NCBI GenBank assembly: GCA_033220425.1
Contig: CM065647.1
Coordinates: forward strand, 3,286,001-3,350,000
Source: Lepraria neglecta
Lineage: Eukaryota > Ascomycota > Lecanoromycetes > Lecanorales > Stereocaulaceae
DNA length: 64,000 bases
Direction: 5' to 3'
Position 1 is the first letter of the stretch. Each line of letters starts with the position of its first letter. The notes beneath the pieces are model-generated. The model was not told where the DNA came from and did no database searches. It saw only the letters and a list, made by a program, of their open reading frames with translations. Below are positions 32,235 through 41,864 of this stretch, one piece after another. Made by a program: the position numbers and the translations under genes.

Positions 32235-32873
32235 ATGGCGAGGTCCGCTACCACCGCATTTACTACTCAGCTAAAGTTCACCCTCCTGCCACGAGAGCTG
32301 CGCGACCGAATCTATGGACTCGTCGTCGGCAGCTCATCTCCAATCAGAGTATGCTACAACTCCAGCGACGATTACCTCTACTTGAGACTCGTGTGCGGAA
32401 GACGGAGCATATCATGGAAGGCTCGATGGGATTATTGGGATACCAAGAATTTCCTCGAAGCTGTCGCAGGAAGCCAGTTGGCAAGCGAGGTCTATCAGGA
32501 ATTCTTCCGCATCAATTCATTCGAGTGTCGAGATTTGCAAGGCATACCCCTCTTGTTAGAATTAGACACACTATGCATGCTTGGACTTCCGGACTGGGAG
32601 AGCGAGTATCAATTTGCAGGAGGTTTCGACAAGGGTTCGTGGTTACACAAACTCTTTATCATGATGGATTGCGACGAATCTAGAGCAGATATCCCGGGAC
32701 AAATGCGCTTCCTTCTGAGCTGTCCCCGTCTGCAACATGTCGACATCGTGATCTCCGGAGACTATGTTCGAGACGGTGTTAATGCCGTAGACCAAATAAT
32801 AGAGGCTACGGCGGAAGTGTGCAAGGGAAATATCGACAGCAAATGCAGGCTCGGGGATGCAGGGGAGCTTTGA
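32235..32873 (+). CDS. F-box-like (LPRELRD) protein 1
   Basis: The ORF opens at 32013, but the Met at 32235 (MARSATTAF) lies just before the conserved block and gives a typical length of 212 residues; the earlier Mets at 32013 and 32070 remain possible. The N-terminal block FTLLPRELRDRIYGLVVG is the F-box-like (2EXR-type) motif found in large fungal families. A DCDESRADIPGQMRFLLSCP segment and a predicted beta strand (LQHVDIVISG) follow, in the same order as in the relative at 34.5-35.5 kb. Function unknown. The family is presumed to mediate protein interaction, sometimes as ubiquitin-ligase adaptors; no such role is shown here. Confidence 0.65.
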   Translation: MARSATTAFTTQLKFTLLPRELRDRIYGLVVGSSSPIRVCYNSSDDYLYLRLVCGRRSISWKARWDYWDTKNFLEAVAGSQLASEVYQEFFRINSFECRDLQGIPLLLELDTLCMLGLPDWESEYQFAGGFDKGSWLHKLFIMMDCDESRADIPGQMRFLLSCPRLQHVDIVISGDYVRDGVNAVDQIIEATAEVCKGNIDSKCRLGDAGEL

Positions 32874-33548
32874 TCACTCGTAGATAGAGAAAACCAGTAT
32901 CAAATACTCAATGTCCAAACCTCTTGTGCCTTTCCGTTGTATGACATGCACCAAGGTTGAGATCCCAGGTGGGCTCATTAAGAGGCTTTGTTCGATGTTG
33001 TCCGTGGAGTCAGTCTTGCCAGTTTTCCCGTGTTGTCTATTTGTCTATCTGTAAGTACTCGTTCATTGTCTACCGAGTATTTCCAAGTAGTGTGACCGCA
33101 TCATTGGATCATTATACGGCACAGAAAAGGAACCAGAAGATTTTATATCCTGTACTCGTGCAAAGAGATGAGTAAGTGATTGGAAGACCATCAAATTCTG
33201 GGGCCTGAATCATGGAGGGCCATTTCGAAATTCGGCCGAGACATGCGCCACATGAAATTATTCTTGTGGAACCACTGTTTCTGGACGTCTATGACATATA
33301 TCGACTTGATCTGGGGCTTTGTGCTTCACCTCCCCTCATTTGACTTGCGTAGTACTCGAAAATGTATGACGTTTTGATTCTGTTGGCCATTCTCGCGATA
33401 AAATGGGACCAAATTGTGTCGTGTTCATAGGGGTGCAAATTTATACTCATAAAAGATATCTATCCAGCGCTGACAACTCTTCCCTACTCAAATCATCAAT
33501 ACACCTGAATTTTGGGCTTACTGCATCTCATGTCGTTGCCCTTCACTA
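32874..33548. other. Intergenic
   Basis: No supported gene. Short ORFs lack family features. Confidence 0.35.
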
Positions 33549-34196
33549 TGCATCTGAACATCATCCTCGCATGGGTTTGGGCAGTCGCTTGCTCTGCCAC
33601 CTTGACGAAGCAGTCCTTCAACGCTAGCGTAGGTCAACAATGATGGGGCACAATACAGAAGAAGCTGACAAGCGTGGTTCAAGTTCGACGACCTAGCTTC
33701 CAATGCTCTTTCATCGGTAGCAAATCCAGTCAAGACGCCCTACGATGGCCTCGCGTATTCAAGTTTCGACGCCAGAGCCAACGGCCTCTCCATCGTCCGA
33801 GCCCACAGTCCTAACAGCACCGCTGCTAGTAATACCCTCAATGAGATGCTCGCAGGAAATGTCTCCATGATCATCTCCAAGTATACTGGCTCTAAGGTCT
33901 CATGCTTCGATTTAATCTCCACATGCCTCTGCTACGCAGTTACTACCGAAACATCAAGTGGTCTTCCACAGTCTTGCATAGTGTAGTTCAGCGGTACAAA
34001 GACGGATGGCACGACGATCTCGGCAACCTGCTCGTATGCAGGCACAGTTGCCATTCCAACGTTGGTGTTGTGTGAATTCTCATCACTCAAGTCGGTGCAG
34101 ACCTTGTCTGTGATGCCGATCAGCTCCGAGACCTTGCCGACTTTGACTGTGGTGTTCATTGACAACGTCGTGGGGACTCTATGTTCGAAGGCTTGA
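33549..34196 (+). pseudogene. Small secreted protein, broken by an in-frame TAG
   Basis: An ATG at 33549 starts a good signal peptide (MHLNIILAWVWAVACSATLT). After a likely intron (GTAGGT donor at about 33631) the frame reads WFKFDDLASNALSSVANP, KTPYDGLAYSSFDARAN, AGNVSMIISKYTGSKVS, CFDLISTCLCYAVTTETSSG and LPQSCIV. It then meets TAG at 33984-33986 and continues open with FSGTKTDGTTISATCSYAG to a TGA at 34194-34196. The order PY(D/N)GL-Y-S-F, AKYxGSKVxxFDL, C, SGLPxSC is that of a common fungal secreted-protein family of unknown function. The exon 1 to exon 2 phase does not match cleanly, a second sign of decay. A minus-strand ORF covers the same DNA but has no features. Confidence 0.5.
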
Positions 34197-34488
34197 CGCG
34201 TTGGGAGCAGAGGCCGAGGGACTGAGGTTTATTACGCTCTTTGAAGGTTGCGAGACTCTGGCTTCTGGCTGGGAGTCGGATCAAGGATCGATTTGGTGGA
34301 AGACCGAACACAGTATGGGATTGCGAACTTCATGTAGGGGACGTGGCCGTGACAAGTTAAAGATTTGTCATCTAGAGAAAATGGTAGTGGTGGTAGGGTA
34401 GTAGCGTACATGCTGGCCCAACTTTCAATCCATTTAGCTTAATGTCAATACATGCCGTGGTCACGAGCGCAGCGTCAAGTGATTATGT

Positions 34489-35472
34489 TCACCACCCGTC
34501 TATTCGATATGTCAGATCCGCCTTGGAGCTAGAGACCCCATACGCAAGGGCACACTCGGCGAAAGCAGCCCTAGCACTAACCCTATCTTCGCCCAAGCCA
34601 TCCTGCTCTTCCATCAACCAGGTGACATCCTCTGCAGAGTAGTACTCTTCAGGATTGGCTCGTCGTAGCTTGTGTCCCCTCCGAAGTCGTAGCTTGAGTC
34701 CATCCCCAAGCTTTTTCCTCAACTTCTTGCAAATCCTTGCGATCGAGTAAAGCGTAAAATATAGTTCATCTCTGCCTGTGAACTTGAAGTTGTCTGTCTC
34801 GTGGACATCAATGATGACTTCCCGGAGATTGGGACAATCTAAGAGAACGCGGAGCTCAGAAGCCAAAGAACGAGGCCTTGGTATGGGACTATCCATATCG
34901 ATAATGGTGACGATGATCTTATCGATGCATGCCGTGACGTCCAAGGTCCCTCCTTCTGGGATGAGTCGGGATTGGGGACCTAGGAACTCGGCTAGACGCC
35001 AGGGTGCAACAATGAAGGTGTTCTTGCCGAAAAAAGTTTCGCAAGCTTCTTCTGCAATCTGCCTAGAATTGCATGTGAGAAGAAGTGATTTGAGCGTTCT
35101 CACCTCTACCAATTGGCTGTAATTATTGCAGAATTTCCAACGCCCGATTGGTTTTGCGGAGCCAAGGGCATGTTGGTAGACTAGATCTCGAAGCTCCCTG
35201 GGTAGACTGCAGAAGCGCTCATAGAAGCTGCTAGGAGCTTGGCTGCTTTCGATCATCGTCGCTGGGTCTGAGGCCTGGTTGGGGAGTTTGTGAGTAGACT
35301 GATGACATTTTGGGACTGGAAGTTCTGTGTTCTGAAATCTGGACGCTTTGCCTTTGGGGAAGCGCCTATCAACTGAGTCAAGAAGCAGCGTGCAGGGCCA
35401 GAACGAAAGAGGCTTCGGGTGAGGTTCTGGTTGAGATTTTGTTGTTCTGGTCTTGCGGAACAGATGGTACAT
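34489..35472 (-). CDS. F-box-like (LPRELRD) protein 2
   Basis: A 327-residue single-exon ORF. The conserved block SFYERFCSLPRELRDLVYQHAL lies near residue 85, and an internal Met (MIESSQAPSSFY) shortly before it could be the true start. A middle part (LLTCNSRQIAEEACETFFGK, LAEFLGPQSRLIPEG) and DIDMDSP-like and SLASELRVLLDCPNLREVII strands follow. The C-terminus has AEDVTWLMEEQDG and SARAAFAECALAYGV. The arrangement matches the protein at 32.2 kb and the decayed copy at 36-36.8 kb. Function unknown. Confidence 0.7.
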   Translation of the reverse strand: MYHLFRKTRTTKSQPEPHPKPLSFWPCTLLLDSVDRRFPKGKASRFQNTELPVPKCHQSTHKLPNQASDPATMIESSQAPSSFYERFCSLPRELRDLVYQHALGSAKPIGRWKFCNNYSQLVEVRTLKSLLLTCNSRQIAEEACETFFGKNTFIVAPWRLAEFLGPQSRLIPEGGTLDVTACIDKIIVTIIDMDSPIPRPRSLASELRVLLDCPNLREVIIDVHETDNFKFTGRDELYFTLYSIARICKKLRKKLGDGLKLRLRRGHKLRRANPEEYYSAEDVTWLMEEQDGLGEDRVSARAAFAECALAYGVSSSKADLTYRIDGW

Positions 35473-36043
35473 TGGAGATTTTGCTATAAGTGCGGTTATA
35501 GACAGAATATGGCCAAATCTAGGAAGAAGGCGATCTTGAAAGGGTAACAGTCCCTAGTCGTTGGTTGTTGCCTTGAGACGTTTAAGCGAATAAGTGGAAC
35601 AGGCTGGCCTATTATTGAAGGAAAGCCACGCTGCAGATTGTTGGTTGCTCAGCACATATAGCTAGTTGTGAAGAATATTTGGCCTTTGACCTGACACCTG
35701 AATCTGATCAACGAATATACTCAAGGTAATACAAAGTACTTCGGTCTTCAAGCGCCGCAGCGCTAAAAGCGTCTAAGCTGTTGGAGGAGAAGCCCTAATT
35801 ATCGCCAACACAAAGACTGTTTAGGACGGTGAGATTCTGGTAGGGTATTGAGACATTGATTTTCGAATTCTTGTTGTGCAGGAGGACAGAATGGCAAGAT
35901 TCCAGATCCTGTTCATATTCAACGTTCTGAATTTGCTGCCAATTTACGGCTTCGTGTTGAGCATGCTACACTGTATTCATATGTTCCATGTCTGTGCACA
36001 TTATGCACTCAGAATCTCTGAACCCTCATGTCGCATCCATGAC
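35473..36043. other. Intergenic
   Basis: Promoter side of F-box-like gene 2 and the 3' side of the decayed copy. No supported gene. Confidence 0.35.
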
Positions 36044-36840
36044 CCAATTTTAGAATTGTAGACATCGTCTGTGAGAGTACGCTCGGCAAAGATAGCCCTG
36101 GCTCTGTCTTTGTCCACGCTCAAGCCATCCTGTTTCTTCAACCAGCTGACATCTTCTTTATGACATTGGGCCGGATTAGATGCGTCTCTTAATAGCTTGA
36201 GTCCATTCTTAGGCTTCTCTCTACTCTTTACAGACTTTTGCTACCGAACCAAGTGTATGACCGATCTCATCCCAAAGTTTTATGTCTGAAGTCTCATGAA
36301 TACGCAATGTCACATGGTGCAGACTACCACATTCCAGGAGTATGTGGAGCGCGGACGCCAAAAAATCAGGCGGCCTGTCTCGAGAATCAATTTTGCAGAT
36401 ATTTATGTCCTGGATCCACGTCGTGCAGTCCAGGTGGCCTCCATCTCGGGATCAGTGTAGAAGTATTATCAACCCAAGCTACAAGATCTGTTTTAAGTCC
36501 CGATTTTGGGACGGTTTGAGACCGATGACTTAGAAAGTTTCGTAGTCGCCAAAACTCACCGAAGAAGAGATTCTTCTTCTCAAAGAACACTTCGCAAGCT
36601 TCTTGGGCAACCTGAGGAATCGAAGTGCGGGCAAAGAGAATTGTTGTGAGTGTTGAAATCTCTTCATTGGGGCGGATGCGATCCGGAATTTCAATGTCCG
36701 AAGCTCCAATGATTCCTGGAGCAATCAGGATGTTCTCGTAAACAAGATCTCGGACTCTCCATGGTAGACTGAGGAAGCATTCGCGGAAGTTGCTGGGGGA
36801 TCGAGTGTTGTCTAGCTCCAGGTCTTGGTCTGAAATCTTC
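36044..36840 (-). pseudogene. Decayed F-box-like (LPRELRD) copy
   Basis: Homologous to the gene at 34.5-35.5 kb along its whole length, but in at least three frames. The first frame holds NFRECFLSLPWRVRDLVYEN, VAQEACEVFFEKKNLFF and FWRLRNFLSHRSQTVPKSG. The second holds DFLASALHILLECGSLHHVT and LRIHETSDIKLWDEIGHTLG, ending in a TAG. The third holds GLKLLRDASNPAQCHKEDVS, WLKKQDGLSVDKDRARAIF and AERTLTDDV. Intact LPRELRD has become LPWRVRD. Two frameshifts (near 36400 and 36240) are needed, so I call it a pseudogene. Confidence 0.7.
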
Positions 36841-37011
36841 TCCCTAAAGTCTCTTCGGCAGTGGCTATCAGATAGTCGAGAAAGTGAAGTACGTACAAAT
36901 GATTGGGATAATTCCATAAACGCCGCGCTAAAAGCGTCTAATTGCCAAAGTTGGAGAAGCCATACCTTTCTGCATCTCCCGTCTCCGCAACATCTCCAAA
37001 CAACCACTACA

Positions 37012-37816
37012 ATGTCAATCCAATCGCCCCCCTCCACCCTCGTAATCGATCGCATAACCATCACCTCCCTCTTTGCCGCCCTCTCCGTCCTAATAACAGC
37101 CTACATCGCCTCCCTGCGCCTCCTCCACGCCTCTACAACAACCAAACTCCGCATAATCTTCATCTGGCACCTCTTCGACTCCCTCATCCACTTCATCTTC
37201 GAGGGATCTTTCCTCTACAATTGCTTCTTCACGTACACATCCATACCGCATACGAGCGACTACCCGCACCCTGCGAGCTTGTCTCCTCCAGGCGTGTACT
37301 TTCTAGGATACCAGGATAGGTTGTATGGGAGTGCGTATGGGACGAGTCCTACGGCGAAGCTTTGGCAGGAATATGCGAAGGCGGATAAGAGGTGGGGCGG
37401 GGCGGATTTGACGGTTATTAGTTTGGAGTTGCTGACTGTGTTTGGGGCTGGGCCATTGGCGCTGTACATTTGTGAACTGATTAGGCGGAGGGATAGTGGT
37501 GCAAGGTTATGGTTTTGGGGGGTCGTGTTGGCTACGGGAGAGCTTTATGGCGGTAAGCCTCCGGTCAACATAGTATAAATCTCAAAAGCAAGGGCTCACA
37601 GCGTTAGGTTTCATGACATTTGCGCCTGAATGGTTGACAGGCAGTCCCAATCTGGACACGAGCAACTTCATGTATCTCTGGGTATACCTGACGTTCTTTA
37701 ACATGCTCTGGGTATTCCTTCCTCTGTTCGTGCTGTATGAGGCGTATAACAGCATCAGCTTGGCTTTTGCTAGGGCTAGCGGAGCAGTTGGTGTTGAGAG
37801 TAAGAAGACTGCATGA
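37012..37816 (+). CDS. EBP/EXPERA-family membrane protein
   Basis: Two exons (37012-37552 and 37608-37816) with a GTAAGC...GTTAG intron make a 249-residue protein. Several hydrophobic helices are visible. Typical residues include LRIIFIWHLFDSLIHFIFEG, an His-Glu pair of the EXPERA domain, FFTYTSIPHT, LWQEYAKADKRWGGAD and LYGGFMTFAPEWLTGSPNLD. EBP-type proteins are ER sterol delta8-delta7 isomerases in animals and plants; fungi use ERG2 for that step, so the substrate of this fungal relative is unclear. It lies 170 bases from the decayed F-box-like copy. Confidence 0.85.
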
Positions 37817-38639
37817 ACAAGTTCGGAGCTGCGCACTCGAGAGGTGGACCAGCCTCGGGAAGGGCATGACCAAGAGATGAGAAAAAAAAGATCGGAGGTC
37901 CGCCTCGACTCGAATTGATCGCATGTACTTAAGGCTTAAAATGGAAAAAGAGTTCTCAACCTCTGGTTAGTGCGAGGTACATCTCTTGATTCCGGAATCC
38001 GAAATGGCAAAAGACTCACGGGCCAGGTCCCTTCGAAACGGGACGTGACTCGCTGCAGAAAATCTATGGAAGATTTTACTTTCGATTCGCGGTTCGGATG
38101 ACGATCTCTAGTTTGACCTAACTCTCCCGGTGAGAGCGCCTACAAGAGATGGGTCATGTTAGTGGACGTAGGAGGGATTCGAATTCACGACTTCAACTTT
38201 GACCTGATTCACCCGCTGTGAACGCCTGGATGAGCTGGTGAATGTTGAGCTATCGGAGCCGGATTTGGTCGATAAGGGGCACGGCTTATTTGAGCTTATA
38301 TCGCGAAATTGTAAACATCGGAAATTAGCGCTGAGCAGTGGCAACCTCGGGCTCTCCTGCGGGCCCGCAATGGATGAAGACGAGCCAGATCAGCTTTCCC
38401 CCCTCTTTTACCCTCTTACCTACCAAGTGTCTACAAGGACCGCGACAAAGTCTCTCAATCTGCTCCATTCCACTGTGATCTCACTGATCAGATTGGCCGA
38501 ATCGTACTTGAAAGACCTCTCCTTTCGCCCCTCACATTGGGTTGTTACCCACCCATTTCACGGACACTTCCGCTTCAGTCTCACATTTTTCATCTCACCT
38601 AGATCTTTCCCTCCAAGTTATCTACAGAATTATTCAAAG
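37817..38639. other. Intergenic with two diverged repeat units
   Basis: Near 38108-38160 and 38190-38235 two units share the pattern TTTGACCT, CCCG, GAxCGCCT and AGxTGG. They recall a degraded tRNA or SINE fragment, but I cannot fold a tRNA. No gene supported. Confidence 0.3.
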
Positions 38640-40404
38640 ACACGAGAAACATGGGCAAGACTGGGACTCTTACCGCTCAGCTCGGCCAGATGTCTCTCAA
38701 GAACAGCAAAAAGAATATTCACCGGGCCTGTAGAGATTCGCAAGTGCTCAAACACATCGCACAGCCGGGGTCTCCTCCTGACCAAGGACGTGAAAGCTGG
38801 AGAGCTTCTCTTTCGTAAGAAGACGTTCTCTTCGTCATCAATGATACGACGCCCACCAGAGTCACCACCTCCGCAGGTCGAGAAGTGGCGTTAAACCTGA
38901 AATCCGAGAGACAACTACGTGATGAGCTTTCAATTGATTGTTTCCAAAAAATCCGACAGAAGCCTTCGCTCGCCCCAGCTTTTGCCGATATGAGCGCCGG
39001 GACTTATACCGGTAAAACTGGCAGTAGCGCTGTCACAGCCTCTGGGCTAGATGCATAAATCGGGACCACCAACTGATAAATGTGAGATTGTAACAAGAGG
39101 CTGACAATCGTATCTCCATATAACACTCTAGTCACCCACACAGTCCTCTGGAATTGTTTCGACTTTCCCCACTGGCTATTGACCCACGATCCCGCCGAAA
39201 GCTTTGAAATATCCGCACTCAGCTGGCATGTGGATACTTGCATCAAACCTCAATCACAGCTGCGTTCCCAATACAATAAGGAGCTACATCGACGACATGA
39301 TGATCGTCCGAGCGGGCGCAGACCTACCCGGAGGCACTGAGCTTTACACACGCATTTACCGATAGTGGAAAGAAATACGAGGAACGCCAGGGGATTCTAT
39401 GCGGCTACGGCGTCGACTGCGACTGCAAGTTGTGCCATGCGCAGAAGAACACGTCTAACAAGAAAAAGAAGCAGAGAGCGAAGATTGGACAGGGTATTCT
39501 GAGCCGTGTCCTGGCCGATGATTTGACGCAGATTCAGACGTACGACAAGTTGCTCGATGACATGAAAGCTACCTATACCCATCCTCCGTCCGAAGAACCC
39601 TGTCTAGAAATGCTCCTTTTCACGTGAGTACCTTAGGCAACAATGTCGTTCATTGTACTTTCAGATGGGAGTACTAACGGGCAAATCTTACAGGACTGAG
39701 CTCATCACTTGTCTCTCATTACAGAATCGTCACTGGGACGTCTTCAGACTGTAAGCTCACCTCCTACATGAATCCCTCTTAGTTGACATGAACCGTAAAT
39801 TTCGGCGCGACGAAGTCCTCTTCCCATCGCCTCCGCTTTTTGTCGGTTTATAATGCATCGATCTGAAGAGATGCTGACTTCAATGCCTCGTAGTGTCGAC
39901 AGGCACCTCGAAATTACGGGCTTCAAAGCGAGAACATCTCCGGTTGCTTACAAGATCAAACAATGGGGACATGTGGATGATCACACGGTTCTTCCACTCG
40001 TTCAACTTTGGAAGGCTTTCGGATCATCTGGTCTAGACGTCTGTAAAGATGTGGAGGAAGTTGCAAAGACAGCATACGAGATGGTCGTTGGCGAGAGACT
40101 CAGTTTCGAGGAAGCCTATGGAGAATTCAGGCCCGATTTCTCCAACTGGGCTCCGAAGACTAGCTTGGAATCATATGCTAGCGACAGCATCTTTCGGATC
40201 ATGGCACGTCTTCTTGGGGACAAGTACCTCAAGAGATCCCAGAATGCCGGCTGGGATTCCGGATCGTGGCAGAAATGCTTTCCTCATGTAACCTTACAAC
40301 ACGGCTTGAGAACAATGGAAAAGCATCAGGATGGCAGATGCACAGGAGCAGAAATCACCAACATCTTTAAAAGCAGAATACCTACTCTGGTAACAATAGT
40401 CTGA
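38640..40404 (+). pseudogene. SET-domain (SMYD-like) protein gene with frameshifts
   Basis: All parts of a fungal SET-domain protein can be read in order. They are QDWDSYRSARPDVSQEQQKE, FTGPVEIRKCSNTSHSRGLL, LTKDVKAGELLF, LFVINDTTPTRVTT, a helical piece with QKPSLAPAFADMSAGTYTG, the catalytic-core GMWILASNLNHSCVPNT with ADLPGGTELYT, and the post-SET-like GYGVDCDCKLC. The C-terminus is ITGFKARTSPVAYKIKQW and AKTAYEMVVGERLSFEEAYG. Single-base frame breaks are needed at about 38733, 38834 and 39355. Introns near 39050 and 39625-39900 are also likely. The NHSC core is intact. It would be a lysine methyltransferase of unknown substrate if functional; I judge it decayed. Confidence 0.6.
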
Positions 40405-40648
40405 AACCGACTCTCTATTTTCACAAAGCAATGCACTACGAGCCATCCTCCCCAAGAGAAAAAATGACATGAACCAAACAGTTCTCAAGTTACAAGAACA
40501 GAACGAAATCCTTCCTCACGTATCCCAAATGAGCGTGGTACAAATCCAAAACCCCAGCACCAAAGACCAATAGTGGCGCCAGCAGCACTGCCTTCCACGC
40601 GCCTTCTCATCCACCATTCCACAATCATCACACCCATTCTCAACAAAT
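40405..40648. other. Intergenic
   Basis: 3' ends of the SET gene and the DPBB gene converge here. Nothing else seen. Confidence 0.4.
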
Positions 40649-41235
40649 TTATCCACCAACAAGATCCCCACCCCATTCAATCCCCTGCACCACACCATCC
40701 GCCCCCGGCGCAACAGCGTCAAACAAACTATCCGTAGCATCAAAATTATAAATAGCACCTACAACGCATCCCTCTCGTCAGCAAAGCGATCACCTTATTG
40801 CCTCCCTCTACCATAATAAAACTAAAAGTAAGGATATAAGGTAAGAAAAGGGAAGGGAAGGGGCACTAGCACTTACACCCCTCACAAGTATCAACAATAG
40901 TCGCCCAAGTAGTCTGTCCCATAGTCGGATTATATATTGAAATCTTAGTATTACATCTTAGATTCTCGTTTAGGTTTGCAGGATTCTGCATCACCTCTTT
41001 AGAGAGGACGACGATGGCGTCGCCTGGGCCGTAGGTGGAGCCGCAGGATCCTTGGCTTGGCTATATAAGGAGAGGGGTGCGTTAGCAGACAGAGCTCGTG
41101 GGTTCGAGAGCAGAGCTTGATGGTTTGATGGTTTGTTTGCACAATACTTATTGTGTAGTGCGTCATGTTACCAACGTAGGCGTTAGCCAAAGAAACAGAA
41201 ACGGCAAGACCGGCTGCGAGCGCTGAGAATTTCAT
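40649..41235 (-). CDS. Small secreted double-psi beta-barrel (barwin/expansin-like) protein
   Basis: Exon 1 from 41235 gives a signal peptide (MKFSALAAGLAVSVSLANA) and YVGNMTHYT. Exon 2 (41060-40877) gives PSQGSCGSTYGPGDAIVVLS, LRCNTKISIYNP and TTWATIVDTCEGC. Exon 3 (40758-40649) gives AIYNFDATDSLFDAV and the end GIEWGGDLVGG. This is the fungal DPBB pattern with paired Cys (GSCG, CEGC) and an Asp before the C-terminal helix. The last intron has GTAAGT and TTGTAG. For the first, the frame needs a cut after ACA, where the bases are ATAAGT; a GTGCAA ten bases on would keep the frame with three extra residues. Relatives are secreted plant-interaction or wall-loosening proteins. Function here is inference. 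Confidence 0.75.
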
Positions 41236-41864
41236 CTTCGTTTTTATGAGGAAATATTGTAAACACAGATGGGATCTTGAGGTCGAGTCAATCGATCTCG
41301 GAAACATGTACTGTCAAAAAGAAGATATGCAGAGGAAAGGGAAAGTTGAGACATGAAGGCTTCTTGTACCTTCAAAACCGTTGCTTCGAAACATGCTCAA
41401 ACCCGCTTTTTTTCCATTAATGTAAGCCTGGCCTCGAACAAAGCATTATCGCCGCCTCTTGTTGCGATGATAAATTGGCGCCAATGTCCTTCTTCCACAC
41501 AAGTGACTTGATCACACAGACAAACAAACTCATGTCCCAGAAAGCAATAGCCTTGTTGTTGCACAAGGGACTTGATGAAATTAAAATTGATTAGGCTCGT
41601 ACTCCGCTTCTATCATTACCTAAAGTACAATCCCTCCCCACCTTTTATCTCATTATTTGCTTTCTCGGTTGGAGAATTCCAAATGCACAGTGGCTGGTAT
41701 AGGATACAACGTGTTGTTCCATAAGCCCAATAGCAAACCCTCCATATTGCATGCACCTCGTCCTAAATGCTTCCAATGCGGCAACGCCCAGCTAAGTAGA
41801 AAATTGGCTCACAGACACTTCATTGGAAATAAAGAAAATACTGTGGTTTTTGTTCTCCAGCCAC
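41236..41864. other. Intergenic, DPBB promoter side
   Basis: Pyrimidine-rich tract near 41630. 3' side of the KDM5 gene. No other gene supported. Confidence 0.4.

Noticed and set aside
33740-34165. Minus-strand ORFs opposite the small secreted pseudogene
   Set aside because: They lack a signal peptide and family features, while the plus strand matches a known secreted-protein pattern.
38108-38260. Pair of degraded tRNAs or a tRNA-derived SINE
   Set aside because: Two diverged units are visible, but neither gives a cloverleaf or clear A/B boxes.
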